Assembly (NCBI GenBank): GCA_910574455.1
Contig: CAJSYZ010000003.1
Location: forward strand, 5,179,396-5,243,395
Origin: Trichaptum fuscoviolaceum
Lineage: Eukaryota; Basidiomycota; Agaricomycetes; Hymenochaetales; Trichaptaceae
Direction: 5' to 3'
Length of the DNA: 64,000 bases
Every line of letters begins with the position of its first letter. The first letter of the stretch is position 1. Below, piece by piece: positions 22,600-31,955 of the stretch. The notes under the pieces are model-generated. The model searched no databases. It worked only from the letters and a program-made list of their open reading frames with translations, and had not been told where the DNA came from. Both the position numbers and the translations under genes were made by a program.

Positions 22600-23585
22600 A
22601 CATGCTCGGTCGGGCCTACAAAAGCTTTGGTTTTACTCACAAAGTCCGTCGAGGAGGAAAGGCGGAGGACCGACGTTCGCAGCATGCAATTACCATACTT
22701 CAAGCATCATTGCATGTTGAGACGGAGGAGAGAGAGCGAATTCCGCAGAAGACAAGATTTCGGCGATTCAGAATGAAAAAAAGATGGACTCATGGTAGGC
22801 CTTGAAAAGGAGATGTACAATGTGTACAAGTTCTCATTGTACTGTAGTATACAAGCAGGGATTAGTATGTGGTTTGTGGTTTTCAATGTGATAGCTTCTT
22901 TCCATTGTTTTTCTTTATATTTTTATTCCTTTATTATTGGGCTTTACGTTGTTTCTGGCTCGATATGATTGAGGTCAGTGAGAGTTAGGTAAGTTGTCTG
23001 CTGATGACTCGGTTGTGGTCTACAAGCTTTGCCGATGAATGAGTGCACTCTTTTAACTCACATATCCATCTAACCGAGTCCGCATGTTGGGCAATAAACT
23101 AGAAATGGATATTAATTAAGTCAAGGGGTATGTTATTGAAGGAGATATTTTCAGAAGAATGTTGTAGTTGTGTATAGTATTGCAGTCGATTGATACCAAT
23201 AAGAAGATTTAGCTACTTATGCCGAGCGTAATGCCAGATACTATATATATTTACATATGAACCAGCTCATTAGTGCAGATACACATTTACTCCTTAGTTG
23301 ATTCGAGTAGGTAGCAAACGAGATCTCATTGTTACTGGAAGTGGAGATTCTATATTTGCATACAAAATTTGGAATATATAAAGATAAATACAATGCGAAG
23401 ATTAGCTATGAGCGTTTGTTTATTAAAGCATATATACACAAGTATTATTAAGTAGACTGTTGAATATAACATAAAGGTTGAGAAAGAGATGTTATGGAAG
23501 ATGAATTAAGGAGATCAACTCAAGGGGGTTCGGTGCTCTATACCATGTCTGCGCACTTGTTTTATTAAAATATGAGCGCATATAG
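22600..23585. other. Mostly AT-rich non-coding; repeat block at its centre
   Basis: No gene recognised. It includes the dispersed block 23125-23312. Confidence 0.4.
23125..23312 (+). repeat. Dispersed repeat block A, copy 1
   Basis: From GTATGTTATTG through TTACATATGAACCAGCTCATT to GATTCG.GTAGGTAGCAAACG, this block recurs at 35701-35885 in the same orientation with about 85 % identity by eye. It contains no obvious frame. Confidence 0.75.
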
Positions 23586-23587
23586 AT

Positions 23588-24193
23588 TCAGTCAGACGTT
23601 CTAGTGATAAGAGTAACATTGTTGTGCCGGTCCTTGACATGAAAATAAGTGAGTCAGAAAGGTGAGAGACACAGCATGACGGCTCAACTCACCAGCTTTC
23701 CCGAATGCAATTTTTGTTCGGATGTATCGTGGTCCGCGCTAATTTCGATAGGTACTCTATCAATTAGAGTTTTATTAAAGTGCTTCAGAGTAAACAACTT
23801 CCTCCGTCTATCTATATTCTCTACAGACATGATTTCAACGTGAAGACAACAAGGTGAGGTTGATATTGATCACGAACCTAATATGGTATTGGGTTTGTCG
23901 GCTTCCTTCTTCGTAGGTCGTGGTCGTACGATGACTGAATTTGAACAAGGTGTAAGAGTAAGAACAGCAGATTTAACAGTCGAGTTTAGCTTACGCGGCA
24001 TCCGCTTGGCGTCTCCTCCCATTGAGTTTCTCTTCGTTTTCTTTCTTTTTGGTTGTTTTGTTGTCGAGTTGTTCTGATCGGAAGATAGAACTAATTGGCG
24101 AGGGTCGATTGTGAGAGGGAGAGATTTCCCAGCGATGTTGGGGATGGTCTGTGGTCGTTTGTCTCTGGGTGGAATACGAATAGTTCTTGCCAT
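23588..24193 (-). CDS. Basic 162-aa protein of unknown function
   Basis: Three exons join into a clean open frame: 24193-23878, 23820-23693 and 23632-23588, with introns of 57 and 60 nt. The protein starts MARTIRIPPRDKRPQTIPN. It has a Lys/Arg-rich middle (KQPKRKKTKRN) that could be a nuclear localisation signal, then VIVRPRPTKKEADKPNTILE and DRRRKLFTLKHFNKTLIDRV, ending LITRTSD. I do not recognise the family. A decayed copy of exon 1, intron 1 and the start of exon 2 lies at 38335-38600 on the plus strand, and the intron is conserved there too. The 4.3 kb hAT element begins 186 bp upstream of its start codon and may affect expression. Confidence 0.55.
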
Positions 24194-24370
24194 GGATAAC
24201 GCGGAAAGCTGCAGACATCAGAATGAGTGCGTGTTCTAGATTCCGTAACGGAGGAAAGCTCACCCTGAGGGCGACAAATAAGATGTTGATGCAACGATAC
24301 GTGGGTGAGGAGGAAATAAAAATTCTCAAGCCAGCAAGGCTGATGGCAACTGGTAGGAAAGAGGCGAGGA

Positions 24371-24378
24371 AAAAAGAA
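24371..24378 (+). repeat. Target-site duplication (left) of the 4.3 kb hAT element
   Basis: AAAAAGAA directly precedes the CAGTACTCTTTACCCCC end and is repeated exactly at 28678-28685. Confidence 0.9.
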
Positions 24379-24834
24379 CAGTACTCTTTACCCCCTCTTG
24401 CATACCTTTTAGATAGTAACTTAGAGGGGTCTGAGTGCGCCCTAAGTGACATCAAAATATGTAAGTATCCCAACTAAGTTATTGTTGGATATCCCATATA
24501 TGTCTTGGGGTACCCAAAGAATGACATATTTATAAGTACTGTAATATGTAAGTCAACGTAGAAGAGTGTAATATCATACTAGTAGCAATGATTGTCATAT
24601 AAATTCACAATTAAGTCATGAACAGAGGTAGACTGGAGTAATGGTTATACATTCTTGTTCTAATCAAATTCAATTGTTCTATGATTAGTTTTTTCTTGCA
24701 TGGGTTCGAGTCCGTCTATGTGCAGTCATTTTCCGTCTATTTTTCCTTCATTTTTTTTTGGTTTATATTCATATATTACTACATAGATAGTTGCTTGCAC
24801 CTCAAGAGGGAATGCATATAAGATCATACTATCA

Positions 24835-25115
24835 TTGCACACTATCATGATGAACTACCGGGAAACCCATGTCAATGGCAATTTTTTGGGGATACCATGT
24901 CAGTGCCTTGGTATCCCAAGCATATTTTGGGATCCCTGGATGCGCACCAGGGACTCCCAAGTATGTTTTGGACAACCCAAAAACTTTCCGAGGGTCACCC
25001 AAGTTATATTTGGGACTCCCACTGCATCTTTGGGTATCCCACGTCTACATGCGTGGTTAAACATGGGAATCCCAAAGGTTGCGCGCTTGAACAGTAGAAT
25101 TTTGGGAGTCCCAAC
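24835..25115. repeat. Subterminal GGGANTCCC repeats, left
   Basis: At least eight copies of TTGGGA(T/C)(A/T/C)CCC-type words occur in both orientations across this stretch, matching the set at 28418-28600. They are spaced 20-40 bp apart. Confidence 0.8.
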
Positions 25116-25320
25116 AACGGGTAAGAGATATATATTAAGGTTAAGTAACTAAAAATACAGTGAATATAGTAATAAGGAGATTATATAGTGTTGTCAAAGC
25201 CTGCTTGTGGGGAAATTGGAATGCATTGAATCAGCGAAGAATGTCTGTACTTAATGCTTGCTAATGAGCATCATCAATAATTAATGCAAATTAACTAGCA
25301 AGATCCGGCTCCGAGAAGGA

Positions 25321-25629
25321 CTACCTATTTGCTGTGTACACGGCCTTGTGAAGGTACTGCAAGAGTTGTGCCGTCTTGCCTGAGCCCTTCTTTGAAACGG
25401 CAATGAGAATGGGAAACTTTTGAATCATCTGTAGTTCAAGTGTGCGCTTTTCTGCCTCTTCGATCTGCAGCCTTAGCAGGCACTGCAATACTTGCTTCCG
25501 CACTCATTTTGTGCAACAGAACGAGCAAGACCGTCTTGCTATTTGTAATTGCGAACAGGCTACTCATTGCCCAGAGCGCCGGTTCGAAGGTGCTGTGTTT
25601 TGTCTACGACGTCAGTGACAAACTGATCA
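25321..25629 (-). pseudogene. PRP2: Prp2/DHX16 DEAH helicase relic, copy 1 (C-side part)
   Basis: The minus strand reads QFVTDV and TFRTGAL-like residues near 25625-25580. It continues to LQIEEAEKRTLELQMIQKFP and ILIAVSKKGSGKTAQLLQYL and then HKAVYT, which is the Walker A region of a DEAH-box spliceosomal helicase (canonical AETGSGKTTQLPQYLHEAGYT). The GSGKT is kept, but neighbouring conserved residues are changed and the frame breaks upstream. Nothing of the remaining helicase domains follows. Together with 28091-28270 it is one fragment split by the solo LTR and carried within the hAT element. Confidence 0.8.
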
Positions 25630-25634
25630 TCCTT

Positions 25635-28085
25635 TGTCGGGATCCCCCAGGACCCCAACATGTCTAAGGCAATCCCGAACAGAATCCCATATACCAAAAC
25701 CCAGGATTGCGACCTTGGCTAGATCCCGAAAGGATCCCCTGCTCTCTGATCCCAGAAGAACCTCTGTTTCGCCATGCATTCTCCTGCTAAAGAGTTCCGC
25801 CCCGCTACAACCTCCTCGCCCCTGCTTGTCCTCGCCCACGTCTCCTCGTCAGTCCCCCGCCTCGTTTCCGTGTCTCGATCCATCCCTAGCCCGCCTTGTC
25901 GTTCCCCCGACTCTAGGATGATCCCCCGCTCGCTCCCCGCTCCCGTCATGCTCTGTCCCCCGCTCCAGCGAACCCCGTACCTCGCCATAGTCCCGAAGTC
26001 ACTCACCATAGCCACAGCCATAGCCATAGCCATAGCTATCCCGAGACCTCGTAGGTTCTCGACTATGCCCGGATACAAGATCCCGGCCTCGCGTCCACAG
26101 TCATGAAGTGCAGTTAGGAGATTGATCCACTGCGTCCCAAGCCGACCTCTGTCTGGCCTTGAGTAAGCCAACACGACAGCGGTCAAGGATTGCTAACCCG
26201 CAATCCTGCCCGGTCACGAACCCTGCCCTGCGCTCGTCCGGCCGCGGTGCCCTAGCTAACCCCTTCGACATCCCGTGCCTCTCGACCTGCCCTCGTTCGT
26301 CCCTAGCCTGCCCCGCCAGGAATCCCGCCTCGCTGCGAACACTGTCAAGTGTCCCCTCTGACAATCCCGCAACCCACGCTCGTTCCCGGTTGGAGTCCTG
26401 TCAAGACTCCCCCCACTCGTTCCCGGTTGGAGTCCCGCCAAACTCCCCCCGCTTGTTCCCAACTAGAGTCCCGCCAGACTCCCCCGCTCATTCCCGGTAG
26501 AAACCCCACTCGCTTCCCGGTTGGAATCCCGCTCCTTTCCCCCGCACGATCCCGGTCGAAATCCCGCTCGTTTCCCGCCTCGCGTCCCGTCTCGAATCCC
26601 TGCGCAAATCCCCCGCAGGATTCCCGCCTTCAATCCCGTCGCGATTCCCATCGCAACCCCAGCTAAGTCCCCGCTCTGATTCCCGAAAGAATCCCGCTAT
26701 GATTCCCGGTTGAACCCTGTCTCGATTCCCCGCTTGAATCCCGTCGCAAATCTCGCTGGTTTCCCGTCGTCCACGGGAAACCCCTTAGCTTCCCTGCTCC
26801 TCGATGCTAACCCCGTCTTGAGATAGCCCCAGGTGATTGGCCTGGCCACGCACGTGCCAGCCAACTAGTCTTGGTAGTAGCGTCCCGTCCCGGCCCGCAG
26901 ACCTCGTTCCCGCCACCCCGTGTGCGGGATTGATCTCATTGTCCGCAAGGACTCGAACCCCGTCCTTAGTTGCCCTGCCCCGCGCGCGCCTCGCGATTAG
27001 GCTTCGTTACGACATCGAAGCACTGGCCTCTTCGAGGCTGGTCCCTGTCGATCCTGCGCGACCCTGATCCATGCCAGAAGTTGTCTGCAACTTATCCCAA
27101 GTCGATGTATGCATTACATCCGCCCCCCACGCTCGTTACCCCGCTGCCTGTGCACCAGCTCGATACCTCACGCACAATTAGATTCCTTTAGTTCTCTCTG
27201 TTTCACTTGACCATGCTTCACGCTCGTTCCCTTAGATCTTGCCCAGATGTTCCCCGCACCGAATCCCGGTTCCCGGATTCACGTCACTATATGCGTGGCC
27301 TTTGCCCGCAAGATTGTGTAACTAGTTAGTTGCACGTTTGTGCATGCCCGTTCCCTGTAGATTCTGCCCAGTAGATAAATACCTGTCGCCACCGTAAGGA
27401 GCACTCACTTTTGTCCTCTTGTCGAGTGCTTCCTTAGGTGTGTTTCTGTCTTGTCTCTAGTGTAGTTTTACAATGCTGACTTGTCGAGTGCTTCCTTAGG
27501 GAACCTCCTCCTGATACAGAAGTGTTGCCTTGAGATCCCGGTTACCCAGAGCTCTCTGCTCCCGTCCTGAGCACGTCTGCTCTCTGGCTCTCTTGTCGTT
27601 GTCTTGTCCCGGATCCCGCTCTGCGATCCCGCCTTGAGTCCTGCTCAGAATCCCGCTCTGAGTTCCCCGCCAGAATCCCGCCTCTGAGATTCCCGCACGA
27701 ATCCCGCTCTGAGATTCCCGCAAGAATCCCGCTCTGAGATTCCCGGTCGCGATTCTCGCGTAAGATCCCCCGCTCCAGATTTCCCGCTCCTGAAATCCCG
27801 CCGCGTGATCCTCCGCTCCGCGAACTCTGTGCGCTTCCCCGCGCCTCGACTCTGCTTCGGGATATTCCTATCCCGGGTCCCCGCCTCGACTCTGACTCCG
27901 TCCCGTCCTTGCCTCAAGCCCCCTTGCGTCTCGCCCCCGTAGCCCCGCTCCCTGTGCGACTCCGTTGGCGTTGTAGCATCCTTAACGGTTCCCCCACGCC
28001 TTCTCCGCTGCCGCGTGCTCTCCCAGGCCTTGCCCCGGAAGCCGCTAACGCGCCCCGGCCCCCAGGTTCCCCCCAGGTCGTAACA
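25635..28085. mobile_element. Solo LTR, about 2.45 kb, C-rich
   Basis: The element starts TGTCGGGATCCCCCAGG and ends CAGGTCGTAACA, so it has TG...CA ends. It is flanked by an exact 5-bp duplication TCCTT (25630-25634 and 28086-28090), the signature of LTR retrotransposon integration. Removing it plus one TCCTT restores the Prp2 reading frame on the minus strand (GKAKAKDDQFVTDV). No gag or pol is present. The interior is strongly C-biased on the plus strand, with scores of (A/G)ATCCCGC words. A TATA-like GATAAATA near 27374, followed by the 62-bp spaced repeat CTTGTCGAGTGCTTCCTTAGG, may mark the promoter/R region. It is a solo LTR left by recombination, unusually long. Confidence 0.82.
26005..26042 (+). 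repeat. CATAGC hexanucleotide microsatellite
   Basis: About six units of CATAGC (with one CACAGC) in a row inside the solo LTR. Confidence 0.85.
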
Positions 28086-28090
28086 TCCTT
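28086..28090 (+). repeat. Target-site duplication (right) of the solo LTR
   Basis: TCCTT follows the TAACA end and matches 25630-25634 exactly. Confidence 0.85.
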
Positions 28091-28275
28091 AGCCTTTGCT
28101 TTTCCGTATCGCTGATAGAGCACGGCCTCCGAAGAACCTCATTCATGTACTCGTACTCAAGCTCTCTGCATTCTTGCTGGGAGATCTTTATATCACAAAA
28201 CAGCGCCTCATCATCTGCATTGTTCTTATGAAGAAGCTTCATCTGCTCTAGCTCTTGCTTGCACACAGGAATTGT
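28091..28275 (-). pseudogene. PRP2: Prp2/DHX16 relic, copy 1 (N-side part)
   Basis: The minus strand reads NNADDEALFCDIKISQQECR and then ELEYEYMNEVLRRPCSIS, matching the acidic linker and 'DRERKELEYK.EVLRLAE' region just before the helicase core of Prp2/DHX16. In the next phase it continues LYQRYGKAKAKD up to the LTR insertion point. The block equals the one at 53014-53140, and both share the derived word VLRRPCSIS, so they come from a common decayed source. Confidence 0.78.
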
Positions 28276-28417
28276 CTCTTAAAGAAATACCAAGCTGTGG
28301 AGGCTCTTGTGAATGGAAGACAACACCAAATCGGTCAAATTGTGGTGACTCGGCCACTTCTGATTGAGTTGTACCAGCCGTTACTACAACACTACACTAA
28401 CGGCTGGCTTGCAAGCC

Positions 28418-28600
28418 TATTGTGGGATTCCCAAATACATGTTCCTTGGGAATCCCAACTCCATAATACTTACGTGCCCCAAATCCGCGTTGGGAGTCCC
28501 AAATTACCATGAAATGGGATTCCCAATAGTCTTTATTACTTTGGCAATCCCAAAGAATTTGTGGGACTCCCAAACTAAGTCTTTGGGATAGTGTCGGATT
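28418..28600. repeat. Subterminal GGGANTCCC repeats, right
   Basis: Seven or more GGGA(A/T/G)TCCCAA-type words occur in both orientations next to the right end of the hAT element, mirroring the left set. Confidence 0.8.
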
Positions 28601-28677
28601 TTGGGCCCACTTAGCACGCACTCAGACCCCTCTGAGTCCCTATCTAAGAGGTACCCCTAAGGGGGTAAAGCTAACTG

Positions 28678-28685
28678 AAAAAGAA
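28678..28685 (+). repeat. Target-site duplication (right) of the 4.3 kb hAT element
   Basis: AAAAAGAA follows the right end CTAACTG exactly, matching 24371-24378. Confidence 0.9.
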
Positions 28686-28689
28686 CGCG

Positions 28690-29020
28690 TACGGCCAGTA
28701 GTTGTTATGTAAAGGTTAGCGAATTTGTGCAATAGTCTTGTCTATCACTGTATTGCCACGTCGTCTCCTTTATGCTCAGTTGGCAGACGTATATCTCAAT
28801 ACCATACAGGCTATGGGTTGCGTTTATCTCATCTTCAGGGAAACAGCGTATCTAGATCTATCTAGGTGCAACATGTGTGTCTGCGGAAGCTTTTACTATT
28901 ATACGAAGCTATTTGAATAATGATGGAATAATGTAGTGTATTAAAGGGAAGCTTAATAGAGCAAGGTTGAAGTGTAGATCACTGGACCGAAGTTTAGGTT
29001 TTTGACATGAGTGTGATTGC
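28690..29020. other. Intergenic
   Basis: No gene or element seen between the hAT element and the 29.0 kb direct repeat. Confidence 0.4.
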
Positions 29021-29026
29021 AGTCGA

Positions 29027-29160
29027 GACAGCAGATCTGTGACTGCAAAGAACGTCTCGTGTGATCGATAGTGCTGAGGATGTACAGGTGTGAATGTGAG
29101 CTTGAGAAGGAACTGCATGAGCGACTGAAGGAACGTACATTGTGGATGTCAACAAGGGTC
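29027..29160 (+). repeat. Direct repeat flanking the Clf1 relic, copy 1
   Basis: GACAGCAGATCTGTGA through AACTGCATGAGCGACTGAAG to GAACGTAC.TTGTGG recurs at 29770-29905 in the same orientation, 743 bp away. Confidence 0.8.
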
Positions 29161-29279
29161 GGTCGTTTGACGGCAGTGATATGACTGCGGCGCAATCGCA
29201 TTGCGGCTCTATACGTGGCCGGATCGCCTGCGGTTTGCGGGGCGGTGTGACCACACCGTGTCCCAATCTTATGGAAGTT

Positions 29280-29765
29280 AGCACAAGAGGGAATGTTAAC
29301 GATCATGCAAAACACGCATTCCTTGACTATGACGCCCGCTTCATCGACCGTCGTCGTCCGCGTGTGGCTGACAATGGGTATCATTGCCTGAACTTTCGAT
29401 ACATCTTCAGGTATTCTGTTCTTCCGCTCGACCGCTCGAAGTCTCTACATGCCTCCAGCGGAACGACGCGCTGCACACAAGTCAGCCACCTTGCTAGAGC
29501 ACAGAGCAAGCTCACACATACCTCTTCTTTAAGGCCTCTGCTCTTCAGATCCTTGTATGCCCTCTCAAACACGGGCCATGTTCAAATCGCCCTTCACCAT
29601 GCTCTCCTCATCCTCCCTCGACCCCCGGTTGACAGGAATCAGGCTTGCTTGAAACTCTGCGTAAGCACGCCAGACCATGACGCTGCCACTCAAGTGCACA
29701 AGGCATTACTGATACAGAGCTTTTGTATGCTGACGTTCCCCCTGCTCAAACTTGAAGTCGATGTA
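29280..29765 (-). pseudogene. CLF1: Clf1/Crn splicing factor C-terminal relic
   Basis: The minus strand matches the last HAT (half-a-TPR) repeats of pre-mRNA-splicing factor Clf1/Syf3. It reads YIDFKFEQGERQHTKALYQ (canonical YIDFE..EGER..AR.LYE), VWRAYAEFQASLIPVNRGS, GDLNMARVFERAYKDLKSRG and LKEE, then, in another phase, IPIVSHTRTTTVDEAGVIVK (canonical MMPIV.KRR.VDE.G..VE). The intact protein is a scaffold of the NineTeen complex in the spliceosome, about 700-750 residues. Here fewer than 150 codons remain with stops and phase shifts. The remainder of the gene is absent from the neighbourhood. Confidence 0.8.
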
Positions 29766-29769
29766 TTGT

Positions 29770-29905
29770 GACAGCAGATCTGTGAGTACGAAGAGCGGCT
29801 TGTGTGAGAGGGTGCTGAGGATGTACAACATTCTGGAAGTAAGCGTGAGAATGAACTGCATGAGCGACTGAAGGAACGTACCTTGTGGCTGTCAAAAAAG
29901 GGTGA
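29770..29905 (+). repeat. Direct repeat flanking the Clf1 relic, copy 2
   Basis: Second copy of the 29027-29160 block. On the minus strand it lies just upstream of the Clf1 HAT-repeat sequence, so the other copy is probably a local duplication of sequence from the same relic. Confidence 0.8.
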
Positions 29906-30239
29906 TGTTGTCTTGCTCATTATTCGTCTGGCTCCGTCGAAGTAACTGTCGGAGGGGTTCATGATGTTGTGAACAACACGGATTGGAAGTTTATGAGTGA
30001 ATTACATGATTAGTTGGATGAGACCGACATACTTAGGAAATGAGCACCTTAGCAAGTAATCTGACGTCGTCCGACTGCTCTGAGTGGTTATAGTGTATCG
30101 GTAAGGTGTTGCGCTCGAGGCTATGGAAGTAAAAGCTATGGCAGTCAGTCTTAAGGATTACATCAGATCCAAATAAGGAAAAAACCAGTTTTTCTCACTA
30201 TTATTGTCGAATCACTGTACTATACTTCTGTTGACACCC

Positions 30240-31440
30240 GCCAATGTCGGTCGTACATCTCTGATCTAACACAGTGGAATCAGAATGTCAACCAGAACGC
30301 TGAGGACCCATCGCAGTACCAATCCACACAAAAGAACACTACCTACACACTGTCACCTCCCGACTGGCGGGCACTGCCACTTTACACTGCTGCTCGACAA
30401 GTTCGCCCATGGCGACCTGAACAACAACAACCTCTTCCAGACAATGCTCGGAAAAAATTGGGGCGAGACGCAGCTGTGCTTTAGCGGTGATGTAGATGGA
30501 TTGCCGAACTAACTCGATTACCTCCGACGCATGCGCATCAAGGGCAGTTTCATTGCGAATACTGCGTTCGTGAGCATGCCATGGCAGGCAGTCTCGTCTT
30601 CCCTTCTTGACTTCACGACTGTCGACTCCATTTGGGAAACGAACGACGATTGGGTTGGCTTAATTAACGAAGTGCATGCACACCGGATGTACATCATGAT
30701 GGATTTCACTGTTGGTTCCATGGGTGATCATTTAGGTTCCTCTAGGTGAGTAATGGGAGTAACTAGCTATAAGCACAGTACATCTGACAACTTTTTACAA
30801 CGCAGCCATCTGAATGAATCGACACCATCTATCTCGCATGAAGACAATGCCGTTTGGAAGCGACCAAAGTTTGCGCCATGGGCGATAAGGATTTCACGAT
30901 TACAAACGAACGCAGCTCGTCTTGTACGCTTCCCAACCTTCTGATATCGACCTTAATACTACCTCGAACAGTTCCATGGCGTCGGGACTCGACCAGTATG
31001 GTGCTGGAGGCCTTCCGTGTTCATGCGATTAGCAGGGACAAAGTTCGCATCCGTGCAAGATCTTCTGCGGGAGTGGCATCCTCAAGTGATGGCGAAGATC
31101 AAGACGTCTGTTTGCTTGTCGATCAAGGCGCTCGACGTCGACGCCATTCGTAGCGAAAAGAATGCGCAAGTCATATTGGACGCATTGACGGAATGGATCA
31201 CAGCTATGCGCTTGTGACCTGAAAGAGTCTAAACAACTTCTCTATTGACGGCGAACTCACCGATGGCAGCATCTTTGCAGCTTTGGCCGTGGTCGCGCAC
31301 CGATGATGTTGCCGCCTTCATCTATCTGCGATTCACATCATAACATCGGACGATAATCAGTACTTCCTCCGTTCTAAGGGTGTCAATGGTCTTCGTGGCG
31401 TTGCGTTCCACTACTCAACTTATCGTTCCCTCATGCTTCG
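30240..31440 (+). pseudogene. ags1: Alpha-1,3-glucan synthase relic, copy 3, amylase-like domain
   Basis: This begins the longest ags1 relic. The plus strand follows the N-terminal GH13-like domain: LLLDKFAHGDLNNNNLF, LDYLRRMRIKGSFIANTAF, VSMPWQAVSSSLLDF, VHAHRMYIMMDFTVGSMGD, KDFTITNERSSSCTLPN, KFASVQDLLREWHPQVM, CLSIKALDVDAIRSEK, and DNQYFLRSKGVNGLRGVAFH followed by YSTYRSLM. Canonical Ags1 has the same order. Several frame changes, in-frame stops and a lost intron boundary show it is dead. At about 31440 it stops abruptly and an FHA-domain fragment follows, replacing the rest of the amylase domain (several hundred residues). Confidence 0.9.
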
Positions 31441-31955
31441 ACGAAGACGCTCTACGAACGGCGCACTCCTCACTCCCGTGACTTCTATGCCCGCGCTTGC
31501 CAGCAATGTCCAGGCGGGTTTCACACCTCAACGACAATTAGCCGCTCAACCTCCCACCACCGAGACGTCGACGCCCTCAGTCACACCTTCTACGCAGTCT
31601 CGTACGCATCGCATTCGCCTTCTTCCCCACTTGAATCGAATCGCTCGATTCACTTCGAACCCATCATGCGAGATGACAAAGAAGGCAATGTACTCTTTCA
31701 GATAGGCCGATTCTCTGACAGTGACCGACCTGGTCCCAGTGTTGAAACGCTGAATGCCCAAAATACAATCACACTGGCCTTCAAGAGCAAGGTTGCAAGC
31801 CGCGCTCATGCAGAAGTCTGGTGCGAAGACGGTAGCAAGTTCTTTATCAAGGATACCAAGTCTAGTTCCGGCACATTCCTCAACCACACCAGACTCAGTG
31901 CACCAAACACAGAATCAAGACCTTCCCCATTGAAATCCTGTGCAAGGGTCCGCCC
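31441..31955 (+). pseudogene. FHA-domain fragment embedded in the ags1 relic
   Basis: From 31441 a Ser/Thr/Pro-rich leader leads to an FHA domain after one phase shift. Pieces are FEPIMRDDKEGNVLFQIGRF, KSKVASRAHAEVWCEDGSKF and FIKDTKSSSGTFLNHTRLS, then APNTESRPSPLK. The Gly-Arg, Ser-Arg-x-His and S-x-G-T-x-x-N motifs of a phosphothreonine-binding FHA domain are all there. The type resembles fungal FHA proteins with a downstream RING (Dma1-like), but no RING follows. Sequence on both sides is ags1, so this piece has been spliced into that relic. Confidence 0.8.

Larger units (their letters stand above)
24379..28677. mobile_element. hAT-type DNA transposon, non-autonomous, carrying a Prp2/DHX16 fragment
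   Basis: The left end starts CAGTACTCTTTACCCCC and the right end, read inward on the other strand, starts CAGTTAGCTTTACCCCC. The inverted similarity continues for about 75 bp (shared blocks TTAGATAG, AGAGGGGTCTGAGTGCG). An exact 8-bp duplication AAAAAGAA flanks it. CAG ends plus an 8-bp duplication are the hAT signature. Inside each end (24480-25110 and 28410-28600) lie many copies of TTTGGGA.TCCCAAA in imperfect palindromes, probably transposase binding sites. No transposase is present. The cargo is a decayed fragment of the splicing helicase Prp2/DHX16, itself interrupted by a solo LTR. The element is 4,299 bp, or about 1.85 kb without the LTR. Confidence 0.88.

Noticed and set aside
24610..24740. 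Possible tRNA gene (GGGTTCGAGTCCG resembles a B box, TAATGGTTATAC resembles an A box) inside the hAT element
   Set aside because: The T-stem next to the loop does not pair (ATGGG against CCGTC) and no acceptor stem or anticodon arm could be folded by eye. At most it is a tRNA-derived relic.
25634..28123. Many long proline/arginine/serine-rich open frames in 25.6-28.1 kb
   Set aside because: They arise from the C-rich ATCCCGC words of the solo LTR, run on both strands and carry no domain.
29769..29905. 29.0/29.8 kb direct repeats as LTRs of a retrotransposon
   Set aside because: No TG...CA ends, no primer binding site or polypurine tract. The sequence between them is Clf1-derived rather than gag-pol.
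30065..30140. tRNA-like stretch (GAGTGGTTATAGTGTATCGGTAAGG)
   Set aside because: The A-box-like start is not followed by a B box or foldable arms.
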